This document shows, piece by piece, positions 25,532 through 33,723 of a DNA stretch of 64,000 nucleotides. The stretch is taken from NCBI RefSeq assembly GCF_005280195.1, contig NZ_SZPR01000026.1:1-64000 (forward strand). The letters run 5' to 3'. Source of the stretch: Streptomyces galbus. GTDB lineage: Bacteria; Actinomycetota; Actinomycetes; Streptomycetales; Streptomycetaceae. Each line of letters begins with the position of its first letter. The stretch's first letter is position 1. A program made the translations under genes and the position numbers. The notes below the pieces were generated by a model. That model did no database searches. It was not told where the DNA came from and saw only the letters and a program-made list of their open reading frames with translations.

Positions 25532-26395
25532 GTGCCCGCCATCCGCACCGTTCGGCGGACACCCGCCCCGGCCGAACCGGCCGGGCCCCGCCTGGACCAC
25601 GCCGTCGCCTTCCGCTTCTCCGCCGCCGACCGGGACCCCGCGCCCGGCGACCCGCAGCCGTACGTCGACCACCTGCGCGCCCTGCACCGGGCCGCGGGCA
25701 CCCCGGACCCCACCGTCGAACTGGACTGGCTGACCGGCGGCGCCCGGGTGAGCTACCACGACATGGTCCGTGTGGTCGTGGAGCGGCTGGGGGCGGACCT
25801 CGCCGGCGTCGACCTGGTCGTCACCGTCGACGCGAGCCCCGACTGCCGCCACCAGAGCTTCCCGGCCTGTCTGCTCGCCGCGGCCCTGCCCGGTGACCCG
25901 CTGGTCCTCGGCATCTCCGAGCAGGGTGTCGCGGGCCCCTTCACCGCCCTGCGGCTCGCCCACGACCAGCTCCGCGCGGGACTGCGCCGACGTGCGCTCG
26001 TCCTCGTCGTCGAGCAGAGCACCCTGCCGCCGGGCTCCTTCGCCGGGCCCGTGGAGGACGTGGCGGTGGCGCTGCTCCTCGACGCCGGCCCGGGCCCCGG
26101 ACCGCGCCTGGAACGCCCCGAGGTGGGCGTCACGGGACGCGGCGCCGAAGCCGCCCCGCCGGCGCCGGACGCCCCTCCCGGTCACCCGTGCGCGGGGGCG
26201 TGGCTCACGCTCGCCGACCGACTGGCCGGCCCCGGCGGACCGCCGTACGGCCCGGACGGACGGCTGGTGATCGCCGACCGCGACCCGGTCCTGCCGTACG
26301 CGTGCCGGGTGACGCTCACCCGGCCGGTGCCGGCGCGGCAGCCCGGTGTGCTGCCCGAGGTCGCCGTCCGGCCCGTACTGGAGCCGGTCGCATGA
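25532..26395 (+). CDS. Ketosynthase-like protein lacking the catalytic Cys
   Basis: A 287-residue thiolase-fold protein with a GTG start. The segment DLVVTVDASPDCRHQSFPACLLAAAL, then ISEQGVAGPFTALRLA, lines up with the N-terminal half of KAS III proteins, where the nucleophile lies in GCAG; here it reads GVAG, so the Cys is Val. The C-terminal half is short and Pro-rich, and I see no HNxN-type motif. It is therefore probably not a condensing enzyme by itself. It could be a non-catalytic partner of the KAS III-like protein at 21326 (in the manner of a chain-length factor) or a scaffold for ACP transfer. The stop overlaps the next ATG. Confidence 0.7.
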   Translation: MPAIRTVRRTPAPAEPAGPRLDHAVAFRFSAADRDPAPGDPQPYVDHLRALHRAAGTPDPTVELDWLTGGARVSYHDMVRVVVERLGADLAGVDLVVTVDASPDCRHQSFPACLLAAALPGDPLVLGISEQGVAGPFTALRLAHDQLRAGLRRRALVLVVEQSTLPPGSFAGPVEDVAVALLLDAGPGPGPRLERPEVGVTGRGAEAAPPAPDAPPGHPCAGAWLTLADRLAGPGGPPYGPDGRLVIADRDPVLPYACRVTLTRPVPARQPGVLPEVAVRPVLEPVA

Positions 26396-27126
26396 GCCTC
26401 ACGATCCCCGCGGCCCGCTCCGAGGCGGACGCCACACCCGGCCACCTCTGGTCCCCCGCCCTCGCGCGGCGGGTCCGGGCCGCCGCCCGGGACCACGGAG
26501 CCGCGCACGCCCTCGGGGTGCTGCACGCGGCCACCCTGCCCGGTGTGCTGCCGGCCGGTCCGGGCGGGCACGTCCTGGTCCCGGAGGCCGTGGCGGCGGC
26601 CGGCTCGCGGTACGACACCCCCGAGGGGCCGCGTCCCCGCCGTCCCGACGCGGGCGAGGAACTGCTGGCCCGGGTGGCCCTGCCCGGCGGCGAGGCCCTG
26701 GTGGCGCTGCGCGTCCCGGGCTCCGGTCCCGGCCCGGACGGCGGCGCGGCCTGGGCCCGGGGGCTCGTGGCGGTGCGGCTCGGCCTGGCCGAGCGCGCGC
26801 TGCGGGAAGTCGCCGACCGGCTGCGGGACCGTACGGTCCAGGGCACCGTCATGCTCCACCTGCCCCTGGTCCGCGCCCTGATCGCGGACGCCGCGTGCGG
26901 CCTGGCCGAGGCGGGGGCGCTGCTGTCGGCCCCCGTCACGGACCCGGGCCCCGCCGAACTGCGCCGGGCGCACCGGGCGCTGGACGAGTCGGGCCGTGCC
27001 TGCCTGCACCTGCTCGGGGCCGCCGGCTTCGTCACCGGGGGCACGGGGGACCTCGTGCGCGCCTCCGAGCTGCTCGCCGACACCTACGCCCCGCCTCCCC
27101 CGGTACCGGAAGGAGACCGCCCATGA
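26392..27126 (+). CDS. Truncated acyl-CoA-dehydrogenase-like protein
   Basis: A 244-residue protein whose second half resembles the C-terminal helical bundle of acyl-CoA dehydrogenases: a helix VAVRLGLAERALREVADRL, the Arg-rich turn RDRTVQG, a PLVRALIADAACGLAEA helix, and a final HLLGAAGFVTGGTGDLVRAS segment. The N-terminal FAD/substrate-binding half is missing and the first 100 residues are Ala/Pro/Gly-rich. The gene overlaps both neighbours by ATGA, and the downstream neighbour is a complete acyl-CoA dehydrogenase. Known split ACADs (for example steroid-degrading heterotetramers) pair a complete with an incomplete subunit, so a heteromeric enzyme is the best guess. Homology is weak and the assignment is tentative. 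Confidence 0.6.
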   Translation: MSLTIPAARSEADATPGHLWSPALARRVRAAARDHGAAHALGVLHAATLPGVLPAGPGGHVLVPEAVAAAGSRYDTPEGPRPRRPDAGEELLARVALPGGEALVALRVPGSGPGPDGGAAWARGLVAVRLGLAERALREVADRLRDRTVQGTVMLHLPLVRALIADAACGLAEAGALLSAPVTDPGPAELRRAHRALDESGRACLHLLGAAGFVTGGTGDLVRASELLADTYAPPPPVPEGDRP

Positions 27127-28295
27127 CCACCCACACCGAGACCTTCCTCGGCGAACTGAGGGCCCAGGGACGCGAGTTCGCCGACCTGGTCCGCACCACC
27201 TCGCTCGAGCTCGACCGGGCGCCGACGCGCGCCGCCGACCTGCTCCTGCACGGGCCGTTGCCCTGGCGGCAGTTGATGGGCCTGCCCGCCGACTTCGCCG
27301 ACGACCCGCTGCGGATCGCCGGCCGCCCGGTCCTGCTGGACCGCTGCGTGGAACAGGTCGTCGTCTTCGAGGAGCTGGCCCGCGGGGACGCCGCCGCGGT
27401 GCTGGCGCTGCCCGGCCCGTCGATGTCCGGGCAGGTGGTGGCCGAACTGGCCGACGCGGAACAGCGCGAGCGCTACTACCGGCGCCTCGCGCAGGCCCCG
27501 ACCTGGACCTTCTTCGGCATGACCGAACCGGCGCACGGGTCCGACCCGGCGGGCATGGCCACCGTCCTGCGGCCCCGCGACGACGGCACCGGATTCACCC
27601 TCGACGGCACCAAGCGGTTCGTGGGCAACGGGGCCCGCGCCGGCCTGGGCGTCGTCTTCGCCCGCCGCAACGCCGGACCGCTGGGTGTCACCGCCGTGCT
27701 GGTCGACACCGGCAGGCCCGGGTTCACCGCGACCCCGCTGGAGACGTCCGGCCTGCGCGGCCTCCAGCTCAGCCAACTCGACCTGAGCGCCGTGCCGGTG
27801 ACCGAGCGGGACGTCCTGGGACACGGGCGCCGTGCCACCCGGCAGGGCATGTGGGCGGCGACCCGGACCTTCAACCGCTTCCGCCCGGTGGTCGCGTGCT
27901 TCGCCCTGGGCGTCGCGCAGGCCGCGTACGACTACGTGCACGCGCACCGGCGCCGGTTGCGGGCCGACGAGTCCTGGGCCATGGAACGGTTCGCCGAACG
28001 CCTCGCGGGTGTGCGGGCGTTGGTGCTGGACGCCGCGCGGTCGGCGGACCGGGACCCGGGGGACGGCACCCTGGCCTCGGCCGCGAAGATCCGGGCGACC
28101 CGGCTGGCCGAGGAGCTCACCCTCGCGGCGGTGGACTGCTTCGGGCCGGGTGCCCGGTGGGACCACCCGCTGCTGGACAAGTGGGTGCGCGACGCGCGGG
28201 CCTTCGAGTACATGGAGGGCACCGGCAACATCCAGCGCCTGGGCGTGGCCCAGGGCTACCTGCACGGGCGGCTGTCCGATGACCGCGCGGCCTGA
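27123..28295 (+). CDS. Acyl-CoA (acyl-ACP) dehydrogenase
   Basis: A 390-residue flavoprotein. The FAD-binding MTEPAHGSDPAG motif is near residue 137. The middle beta domain carries FTLDGTKRFVGNG. The C-terminal YMEGTGNIQRLG contains the Glu that normally acts as alpha-proton-abstracting base. In this setting it more likely oxidises an ACP-bound substrate than a CoA ester: alpha,beta-desaturation of the aminoacyl-ACP made upstream would give an enamine- or crotonate-like unit (inference). The start overlaps the truncated paralogue, and the stop lies 14 bases inside the phosphopantetheinyl transferase gene. Confidence 0.9.
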   Translation: MTTHTETFLGELRAQGREFADLVRTTSLELDRAPTRAADLLLHGPLPWRQLMGLPADFADDPLRIAGRPVLLDRCVEQVVVFEELARGDAAAVLALPGPSMSGQVVAELADAEQRERYYRRLAQAPTWTFFGMTEPAHGSDPAGMATVLRPRDDGTGFTLDGTKRFVGNGARAGLGVVFARRNAGPLGVTAVLVDTGRPGFTATPLETSGLRGLQLSQLDLSAVPVTERDVLGHGRRATRQGMWAATRTFNRFRPVVACFALGVAQAAYDYVHAHRRRLRADESWAMERFAERLAGVRALVLDAARSADRDPGDGTLASAAKIRATRLAEELTLAAVDCFGPGARWDHPLLDKWVRDARAFEYMEGTGNIQRLGVAQGYLHGRLSDDRAA

Positions 28296-29151
28296 GCCGG
28301 CGCCGCTCCCGCGCGGCCCCGAGGCGGACGTGTGGCGGATCCGGCTGGACGGCGGCGACCGGACGGTGCGGCAGGCGGTACGGCTGCTGGACGCGCGCGA
28401 GCGGCAGCGGGCGGACCGGTTCCGCGACGCGCTGGCCGCCGACCGCTTCGTCCTCGCCCACGCGGCGGCCCGCAGCATCCTCGGCCGCTACCTCGGGGTG
28501 TCCGGAGCGGCGGTGCACTGGTCCGTCGGACCGCACGGCAAGCCGTACTTCACCGGCCCGTGGGGCGCGTGGCAGTGGAGCCTGAGCCGGGCGGACGGGC
28601 TCGCGCTGCTCGCGGTGTGCACCACGGCCCCCGTCGGGGTGGACCTGGAGCGGGTGGGCGCGCAGACCCAGGCGCTCGCGCTGGCCCGGCGGTTCCTTCC
28701 CGCGCTGGAGGCGGCCGACGTGGGACGGCTGAGCGGCGCGGCCGGCCCCGCCGGCGACGAGGCGGACGCGGACCCGGACGGGCCGGCCGCGCGCGTCGCC
28801 TACCACCGGCTGCTGTCCCGCAAGGAGGCCTGCGTCAAGGCCAGCGGCGGACGGCTGCTGGACGGTCTGCGGCTCGACGTCCTCTCTCCGGGGACGGTAC
28901 TGGGCGACGGGGCGTTCGCCGGTGAGCGCTGGTTCCTGCGCGACCTGCCCGCACCCCCCGGTTTCGTGGCCGCGCTGGCCACGCTGGGCGACGCGGAGCC
29001 CGGCCTGCGGCTGTTCGACTGGGAGTGGGCCTCGGGCCCGCCCGCCGACGGCCCCGCGGAGTCCCGGCTGGTCCTCCCGCCCGGCGCCCGGACCCGGCGG
29101 ACGGCCGACCCCGCCGACGCCCCCGAGCCGGTCGGCGGTGGGGTCCGGTGA
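28279..29151 (+). CDS. 4'-phosphopantetheinyl transferase (Sfp type)
   Basis: A 290-residue Sfp-type transferase that converts apo carrier proteins to the holo form with CoA. Marker motifs are HGKPYF, GVDLERV (the Mg-binding GVDIE variant, residues 115-121) and SRKEACVKASG (the W/F-x-x-KEA-x-K motif). An Ala/Asp-rich insert lies before the last motif, and a Pro-rich tail extends beyond the usual end. It overlaps the dehydrogenase gene by 17 bases and the next gene by GTGA. It should prime all six T domains encoded in the window and the free ACP. Confidence 0.94.
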   Translation: MTARPEPAPLPRGPEADVWRIRLDGGDRTVRQAVRLLDARERQRADRFRDALAADRFVLAHAAARSILGRYLGVSGAAVHWSVGPHGKPYFTGPWGAWQWSLSRADGLALLAVCTTAPVGVDLERVGAQTQALALARRFLPALEAADVGRLSGAAGPAGDEADADPDGPAARVAYHRLLSRKEACVKASGGRLLDGLRLDVLSPGTVLGDGAFAGERWFLRDLPAPPGFVAALATLGDAEPGLRLFDWEWASGPPADGPAESRLVLPPGARTRRTADPADAPEPVGGGVR

Positions 29152-29558
29152 ACCGCCGTCCGGCCGGCCGACGGGACCGGACGCCGTCCGGCGCCCAGGC
29201 GCCGTCGCCATCGTCGTCCCCGTCGTCCCCGTCGTCCCCGTCGTCCCCGCCGTCCCCGTCGTCCCCGTCGTCCGAGAGTCCGCCGTACGCCCGGTTCGTG
29301 CCGTCGGAGCTGCCCGTCCTGACGTCCACCCCGGCCCGCGCCGATCACGCGGTGCGGGCCGCGGGACGGGCGCTCGCCCGGCTCGGCCGGTCCGACCTGG
29401 GCGGCCACCTCGTCCTCGTGGCGGGCCGGGACGGCCCGTCCGACCCGGCCGCCGAGGAACGCGCGGCGGCCCGGGCCGTGGAGCACGCGCTGCGCCGCCG
29501 GCCGCTCCGGCTGCCGCCGGTCCCGGGCGCACCCGCGGCGCCCTTCCCGGCCGACTGA
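29148..29558 (+). CDS. Small Ser/Pro-repeat protein of unknown function
   Basis: A 136-residue protein starting at GTG 29148 inside the preceding stop. Residues 20-45 are almost pure Ser-Pro repeats. The rest (SELPVLTSTPARADHAVRAA onward) looks like a small folded Ala/Arg-rich domain with no recognised motif. The ATGA/GTGA-type coupling used throughout this operon argues that it is translated. Codon third-position bias in the non-repeat part is normal for the genome. I do not recognise a function. Confidence 0.6.
   Translation: MNRRPAGRRDRTPSGAQAPSPSSSPSSPSSPSSPPSPSSPSSESPPYARFVPSELPVLTSTPARADHAVRAAGRALARLGRSDLGGHLVLVAGRDGPSDPAAEERAAARAVEHALRRRPLRLPPVPGAPAAPFPAD
29210..29274 (+). repeat. 9-bp microsatellite coding for Ser-Ser-Pro
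   Basis: About seven copies of a cgtcgtccc-type unit in tandem, with one ccg variant. The repeat is in frame (multiples of 9), so changes in copy number would not shift the frame. Confidence 0.85.
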
Positions 29559-29657
29559 CCCCAGAGCGGGGGAACGCCCTCGTCCCTCGCTCCCCTCCCC
29601 CGCTCCCCCCGCTCTCCCTCTCCTCCTCCCGCAGACCACACGGAACAGGTCACTCCC

Positions 29658-31028
29658 ATGGACTCGCAGAACGAACCCACCCCCTCGCACGACGGCGGCG
29701 GCAGCGCCGCGCCCGAGCGCCCGGTGCAGTGGAGCAAGGTCATCGCCCTGGTGGGCGGCCAGGGCGTGTCACTGGGCGGCGGCTACGTCCTGCTCATCGC
29801 CATGAACTGGACGGCGATCCGGCTCGGCGGCTCCTCGGCCGTCACGGCCCTGATGCTGGCCGCGACCGTGCCGCGCGCGGTGATGCTGGTGTTCGGCGGC
29901 GCCGTCGCCGACCTGCTCGGCCCCCGCTTCGTGCTGCTGCGCACCACGTCGGCCCGGATCGCGGTGCTCGCCGCGGGCGCCGCCGTGGTGGCGACCGCCC
30001 AGTCGCTGTGGCCGCTGATGGTGATCGCCGTGCTGGACGGGGTGCTGTTCGGACTGTCCAGTCCGTCGACCGGGTCGATCATCCCGAACCTCGCCCGGCG
30101 CACCCATCTGGCACGGGCCAACTCGCTGTACGCGATGGTGCTCCGGGTGGCCCCGATCGTGGGCTCGCCGGTCGGCGCCTGGCTGATCGCGGTGGGCCGC
30201 CTGTGGCAGGCGCTGCTGGTGACGGCGCTGACCAGCGCCGTGTGGCTGGCCTGCCTGGTGTACGTCACCCGGGGGCTGCCGCGGCCGGCCCGGGGGCGCC
30301 GGGACGGTGGTCTGCTCCGGCACTCCGCGGACGGTCTGCGGCTGCTGGCCGCGCACGGCCGGCTGCGCTGGATGTTCGTCGCCTCGCTCTGCCTGGACAT
30401 GGCGTTCGGCTGGCCGATCGACGTGGCGCTGCCGCTGCTGGTGTCCGACCGTGGCTGGGGCGTCGGCGCCGTCGGTGTGATCATCGCGTCGTTCAGCGGC
30501 GGCGCGCTGTGCGCGAGCGCGGTGGGTGCCGCCCTGGCGCACCGCATCCCGGTGATGGTCCGGCTCGTGGTGTCGGGCGCGGGCATCGGCGCGGGGATCG
30601 CGGTGATGGCGCTGATGCCGTCGGTGACGGGCCTCGCGGTGGTCGCCGCCGGGGTGGGCGTGATGTCCGGGTTCAACGGCCCGGCCATCGTGACGGTGTA
30701 CCAGCAGGCCGCGCCCGCCTCCCGGATGGGCGCCGCGATGTCGACCCTGTCCCTGGCCAGCATCGGCACGGGCCCGGTGTCCATCGCCCTGTTCAGCTCC
30801 CTGTCGGCGGGGCTGGGCCTGCGCACGACGTGGCTGCTGTGCGCGGTGCTGGCGCTGGTGGCCCCGGCGGCCGTCCTGCTGGCGCTGCGTCACCCGGAGT
30901 CGGTCGAGGCCGAGGCCGAGGACACGGACAAGATCAGCGACAGGGGAACCGAGCGGCCGACGAGCGAGGTCGCCGTCGAGGCGGCCCGTCCGGAACCGGC
31001 TCCGCAGCCCGCCTCGACACCGGCGTGA
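29658..31028 (+). CDS. MFS transporter, probable product exporter
   Basis: A 456-residue major facilitator protein with about 11-12 hydrophobic segments (from VIALVGGQGVSLGGG to LLCAVLALVAPAAVLLAL) and long polar ends. The loop after TM2-3, GGAVADLLGPRF, is the MFS signature, and the protein is closest in pattern to EntS-like (MFS_3) exporters. It comes 99 bases after the precursor operon, across a C/T-rich spacer, and is followed by a strong hairpin, so it is taken as the last cluster gene. Role: export of, or self-resistance to, the peptide product (inference). Confidence 0.88.
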   Translation: MDSQNEPTPSHDGGGSAAPERPVQWSKVIALVGGQGVSLGGGYVLLIAMNWTAIRLGGSSAVTALMLAATVPRAVMLVFGGAVADLLGPRFVLLRTTSARIAVLAAGAAVVATAQSLWPLMVIAVLDGVLFGLSSPSTGSIIPNLARRTHLARANSLYAMVLRVAPIVGSPVGAWLIAVGRLWQALLVTALTSAVWLACLVYVTRGLPRPARGRRDGGLLRHSADGLRLLAAHGRLRWMFVASLCLDMAFGWPIDVALPLLVSDRGWGVGAVGVIIASFSGGALCASAVGAALAHRIPVMVRLVVSGAGIGAGIAVMALMPSVTGLAVVAAGVGVMSGFNGPAIVTVYQQAAPASRMGAAMSTLSLASIGTGPVSIALFSSLSAGLGLRTTWLLCAVLALVAPAAVLLALRHPESVEAEAEDTDKISDRGTERPTSEVAVEAARPEPAPQPASTPA

Positions 31029-31077
31029 CCGACGTAGGAACACCGGGGGCACGAAGGCAGAACTCCACCGCACTCGA

Positions 31078-31115
31078 CCGCCGGTCCCCGCGCGCACCGC
31101 GGCGGGGACCGGCGG
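31078..31115 (+). terminator. Terminator after the MFS gene (cluster boundary)
   Basis: A perfect 14-bp stem (31078-31091 with 31102-31115, arm ccgccggtccccgc) with a 10-base loop, 50 bases after the MFS stop. Confidence 0.75.
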
Positions 31116-31145
31116 TGGGGCGTCCCGCTCGGCCACAATGGCCGC

Positions 31146-31469
31146 GTGGAAGCACACCGGTCACCGGAGACGACCCCCGACGGCCACTTCGTGGTCATCA
31201 AGGGCAGGAGGTGGCGCGCGACCGATCCCCTGGTCCCGGACGACGTGGCCGCCCGCCTTCGGCAGCACCTGATGTCCGCCCGTCGCGCGGTGCGTTCCGC
31301 GACGAGCGCCGGTGACGGGCCGGCCGAGCGGGCGGCACGGGCCCGCGTCCAGCGGGCGAAGGTCGCGCTCGGCGAACGGGGCACCCCCTGGTGGGAGCAG
31401 TCCGAGGACGAACGGCGGCGGCGCTGGGAGGAGGGACTCGCGGGCCTCGACGCCCGGCAGGACGGCTGA
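31146..31469 (+). CDS. Small conserved hypothetical protein
   Basis: A 107-residue charged protein with a GTG start. It opens with DGHFVVIKGRRWRATDPLVP, followed by two Arg/Ala-rich helices and a Trp-rich stretch TPWWEQSEDERRRRWEEGL. No signal peptide or membrane segment. It looks like a small cytosolic DNA- or RNA-related protein of the kind common in Streptomyces genomes, but I cannot assign a function. It is monocistronic and faces the metallopeptidase gene, with 40 bases between the stops. Confidence 0.75.
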   Translation: MEAHRSPETTPDGHFVVIKGRRWRATDPLVPDDVAARLRQHLMSARRAVRSATSAGDGPAERAARARVQRAKVALGERGTPWWEQSEDERRRRWEEGLAGLDARQDG

Positions 31470-31509
31470 GGCCCGCAGGAGCCGGGGAGCGCCGGGTGGG
31501 ATCACCCGG

Positions 31510-32397
31510 TCAGCGGAACGTGTCGCACTGGGCCATGTCGCCCGTGCGGTAGCCGCGCTGGAACCACTGCTGGCGCTGCGCGGCCGAGCCGTGGGTCCAG
31601 GTGTCGGGGGTCACCCGGCCCTGGAACTCCTGCTGGATGCGGTCGTCGCCGACCGCCGCGGCCGCGTCGAGCCCGTCGCGGATGTCGGCGTCCGTCAGGC
31701 TCGTGATGAGGGGCCTGCCCGTCGTCTCGTCCTTGACGGTCGTCGCGTGGTGCGCCCACACGCCCGCGTAGCAGTCGGCCTGCAGTTCCGTCTTCACGGA
31801 GTCGCTGTCGGCGCCGGTGGCCCCGCTGCGGTGCGCGGACAGCGTGCCCTCGATGTCCTGCATGTGGTGGCCGTACTCGTGGGCCACCACGTAGGCCTGG
31901 GCGAAGGGGCCGCCCTGCGCACCGAACTTCGTCCGCAGTTCGTCGAAGAACCCGAGGTCGAGGTAGACCCGCTTGTCGCCGGGGCAGTAGAAGGGGCCGA
32001 CCTCGGAGGTGGCGGCTCCGCACCCGGTGCTCGTGCGCCCGGTGAACAGCACCGTGGGCGCCTTGGAGTAGCCGATCCGGTGGCGGCCGGACTCCTGCGC
32101 CCAGTAGTCCTGGACGCTGTTGACCACCGCGACGATCCGGCACTCGTCCTTGGTGTCGGCGTCCTGCCCGGTACGGCACTCCTGCTGGACCTGTCCGGCG
32201 GAGGACGAGGTCGCCGGCGCGTCGCCCCCGGAGGACAGGCCCAGGTGGTCGGGGCTGATGCCGAGGAAGAGGCCCACGACCAGGACGACGAGGCCCACGA
32301 TGCCGCCGCCGATGGTCGCCCCGCCGCCGGGGACGCGGCTGCCCCTCTCGTCCTGCACCTCGGAGGTGTCCAGAGGGGCGTCGTCGTCGAACTGCAT
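31510..32397 (-). CDS. Neutral zinc metallopeptidase (YpfJ type), membrane-anchored
   Basis: A 295-residue protein with one N-terminal membrane segment (GGGIVGLVVLVVGLFLGI, about residues 30-50) and an extracytoplasmic domain. The zinc motif HEYGHH is near residue 172, and a downstream Glu in KTELQADCYAG (about 203) is the likely third ligand. Four Cys residues (ECRTG, ECRIV, STGCG, FYCPG) suggest two disulfides. The family is widespread and of uncertain substrate. ATG at 32397 is preferred over the longer in-frame reading because it starts a typical MQFDDDAPLD N terminus. Confidence 0.92.
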   Translation of the reverse strand: MQFDDDAPLDTSEVQDERGSRVPGGGATIGGGIVGLVVLVVGLFLGISPDHLGLSSGGDAPATSSSAGQVQQECRTGQDADTKDECRIVAVVNSVQDYWAQESGRHRIGYSKAPTVLFTGRTSTGCGAATSEVGPFYCPGDKRVYLDLGFFDELRTKFGAQGGPFAQAYVVAHEYGHHMQDIEGTLSAHRSGATGADSDSVKTELQADCYAGVWAHHATTVKDETTGRPLITSLTDADIRDGLDAAAAVGDDRIQQEFQGRVTPDTWTHGSAAQRQQWFQRGYRTGDMAQCDTFR

Positions 32398-32506
32398 GGG
32401 ACCCGCCTTAGCCGCACGTCGTTGCCTGGATGTCGCTGCTCCTTGTACCCCCTCCGCGGGCTCTCGCGCCTGCGGGCTCGCCCCGGCTCCCCCGGGTGCG
32501 GGTACG

Positions 32507-32547
32507 CCGTCGCCCGCCCCGGCGAGCACAGCGGGGGCGGGCGACGG
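32507..32547 (-). terminator. Terminator after xylF
   Basis: A 14-bp stem (32507-32520 with 32534-32547) with a 13-base loop, placed just after the xylF stop on the minus strand. Confidence 0.7.
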
Positions 32548-32559
32548 ACCGGGCGACGA

Positions 32560-33669
32560 CTACTTGGTGAGCGGCGCCAGCTTCGGGTCGTTGGCGTACG
32601 CCTGGGCGGCGTTCTGCTTCGTGACGATCACGGGCGGCAGGAGGTAGGCCGGCACGACCTTGACGCCGTTGTCGTACGACTTGGTGTCGTTGATGGTCGG
32701 CTTGTCGCCCTTCTGCAGGGCCTTGACCATGCCGACGGTCTCCGCGACCAGCTTGCGGGTGTCCTTGTTGATGGTCGAGTACTGCTCACCCGCCATGATC
32801 GACTTGACCGACTCGACCTCGGAGTCCTGGCCGGTGACGACCGGGACGGGCTTCCCGGCGCCCTTCACGGAGGTGAGGATGGCGCGGGCCAGCGTGTCGT
32901 TCGGGGACAGGACGCCGTCCAGGGTCTTCTTGCCGCCGTAGGCGGAGGTCAGCAGGGAGTCCATGCGCTGCTGCGCGTTCTCGGCCTTCCAGCCCTGGAT
33001 CGCGGTCTGCTTGATGTCGGTCTGGCCCGAGCCGATAACGATGTCGCCCTTGTCGATGAGGGGCTTGAGCACCTGCATCGCGCCGTCGAAGAACACCTTG
33101 GAGTTGTTGTCGTCCGGCGAGCCGGAGAACAGCTCGATCGTCCACGGCCCCTTCGGCTTCTTCGCCTTCATGCCGTCGACGAGGGCCTGGCCCTGGAGCT
33201 GGCCGACCTTGAAGTTGTCGAAGGCGATGTAGTAGTCGACGTCCGGGGTGTTGGTGATGAGCCGGTCGTAGGCGATGACGACGGCGCCCTCGTCCTTGGC
33301 CTGCTTGACCTGGGTGGCGAGCTGGGAGGCGTCGGTGGCGCCGATGACGATGACCTTGGCGCCCTTGGTGACCATGGAGGAGATCTGCGCCTGCTGGTCG
33401 GCGACCGTGGTCGAGGCCCCCGCGTACTGGACGTCCGCCTTGAACCCGGCGTCCTTGAGCCCGCTGGTGAACAGACCGCCGGCGAGCACCCAGTTCTCCG
33501 AGGTCTTGGAGGGCAGGGCGACCCCGATCAGGGAGTCCTTGGCGAAGCCCTTGCCGTCGGCGCTGTCGCTGCCGGCCGCGCCCTCGCGTTCGTTGGAGCA
33601 GGCCGTGCCGAGGGTGAGCAGGGCGGCGGCGCCGACGGCGGCGACCGTTCTGATGAGGGATGTGCGCAT
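32560..33669 (-). CDS. xylF: Xylose-type ABC transporter, sugar-binding lipoprotein
   Basis: A 369-residue periplasmic-binding-protein-like lipoprotein with lipobox LGTAC (Cys24). The body follows the ribose/xylose-binding pattern: ISSMVTKGAKVIVIGATDASQL, VVIAYDRLI, IELFSGSPDDNNSKVFFDGA, VLSPNDTLARAIL and VPVVTGQDSE. It is closest to the XylF/ChvE group for xylose, arabinose or glucose/galactose. It is third in the operon after the ATPase and permease, separated by a stem-loop at 33724-33760. Sugar identity is inferred from the family and from the ROK regulator next door. Confidence 0.88.
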   Translation of the reverse strand: MRTSLIRTVAAVGAAALLTLGTACSNEREGAAGSDSADGKGFAKDSLIGVALPSKTSENWVLAGGLFTSGLKDAGFKADVQYAGASTTVADQQAQISSMVTKGAKVIVIGATDASQLATQVKQAKDEGAVVIAYDRLITNTPDVDYYIAFDNFKVGQLQGQALVDGMKAKKPKGPWTIELFSGSPDDNNSKVFFDGAMQVLKPLIDKGDIVIGSGQTDIKQTAIQGWKAENAQQRMDSLLTSAYGGKKTLDGVLSPNDTLARAILTSVKGAGKPVPVVTGQDSEVESVKSIMAGEQYSTINKDTRKLVAETVGMVKALQKGDKPTINDTKSYDNGVKVVPAYLLPPVIVTKQNAAQAYANDPKLAPLTK

Positions 33670-33723
33670 AGTGGTGGAGAACCCTTCGTGGGTGCTGGGC
33701 GGAACCTTGTCGCGGGGGGATGA

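Noticed and set aside
29210..29274. CRISPR-like or regulatory repeat array
   Set aside because: The units are 9 bases, contiguous and in frame with no spacers, so it is a coding microsatellite.
1..31000. A known macrolactam pathway (vicenistatin type) because of glutamate mutase plus decarboxylase
   Set aside because: No polyketide synthase module, aminotransferring VinK-type acyltransferase or VinJ-type peptidase is present in the window; only the logic of the starter unit is shared.
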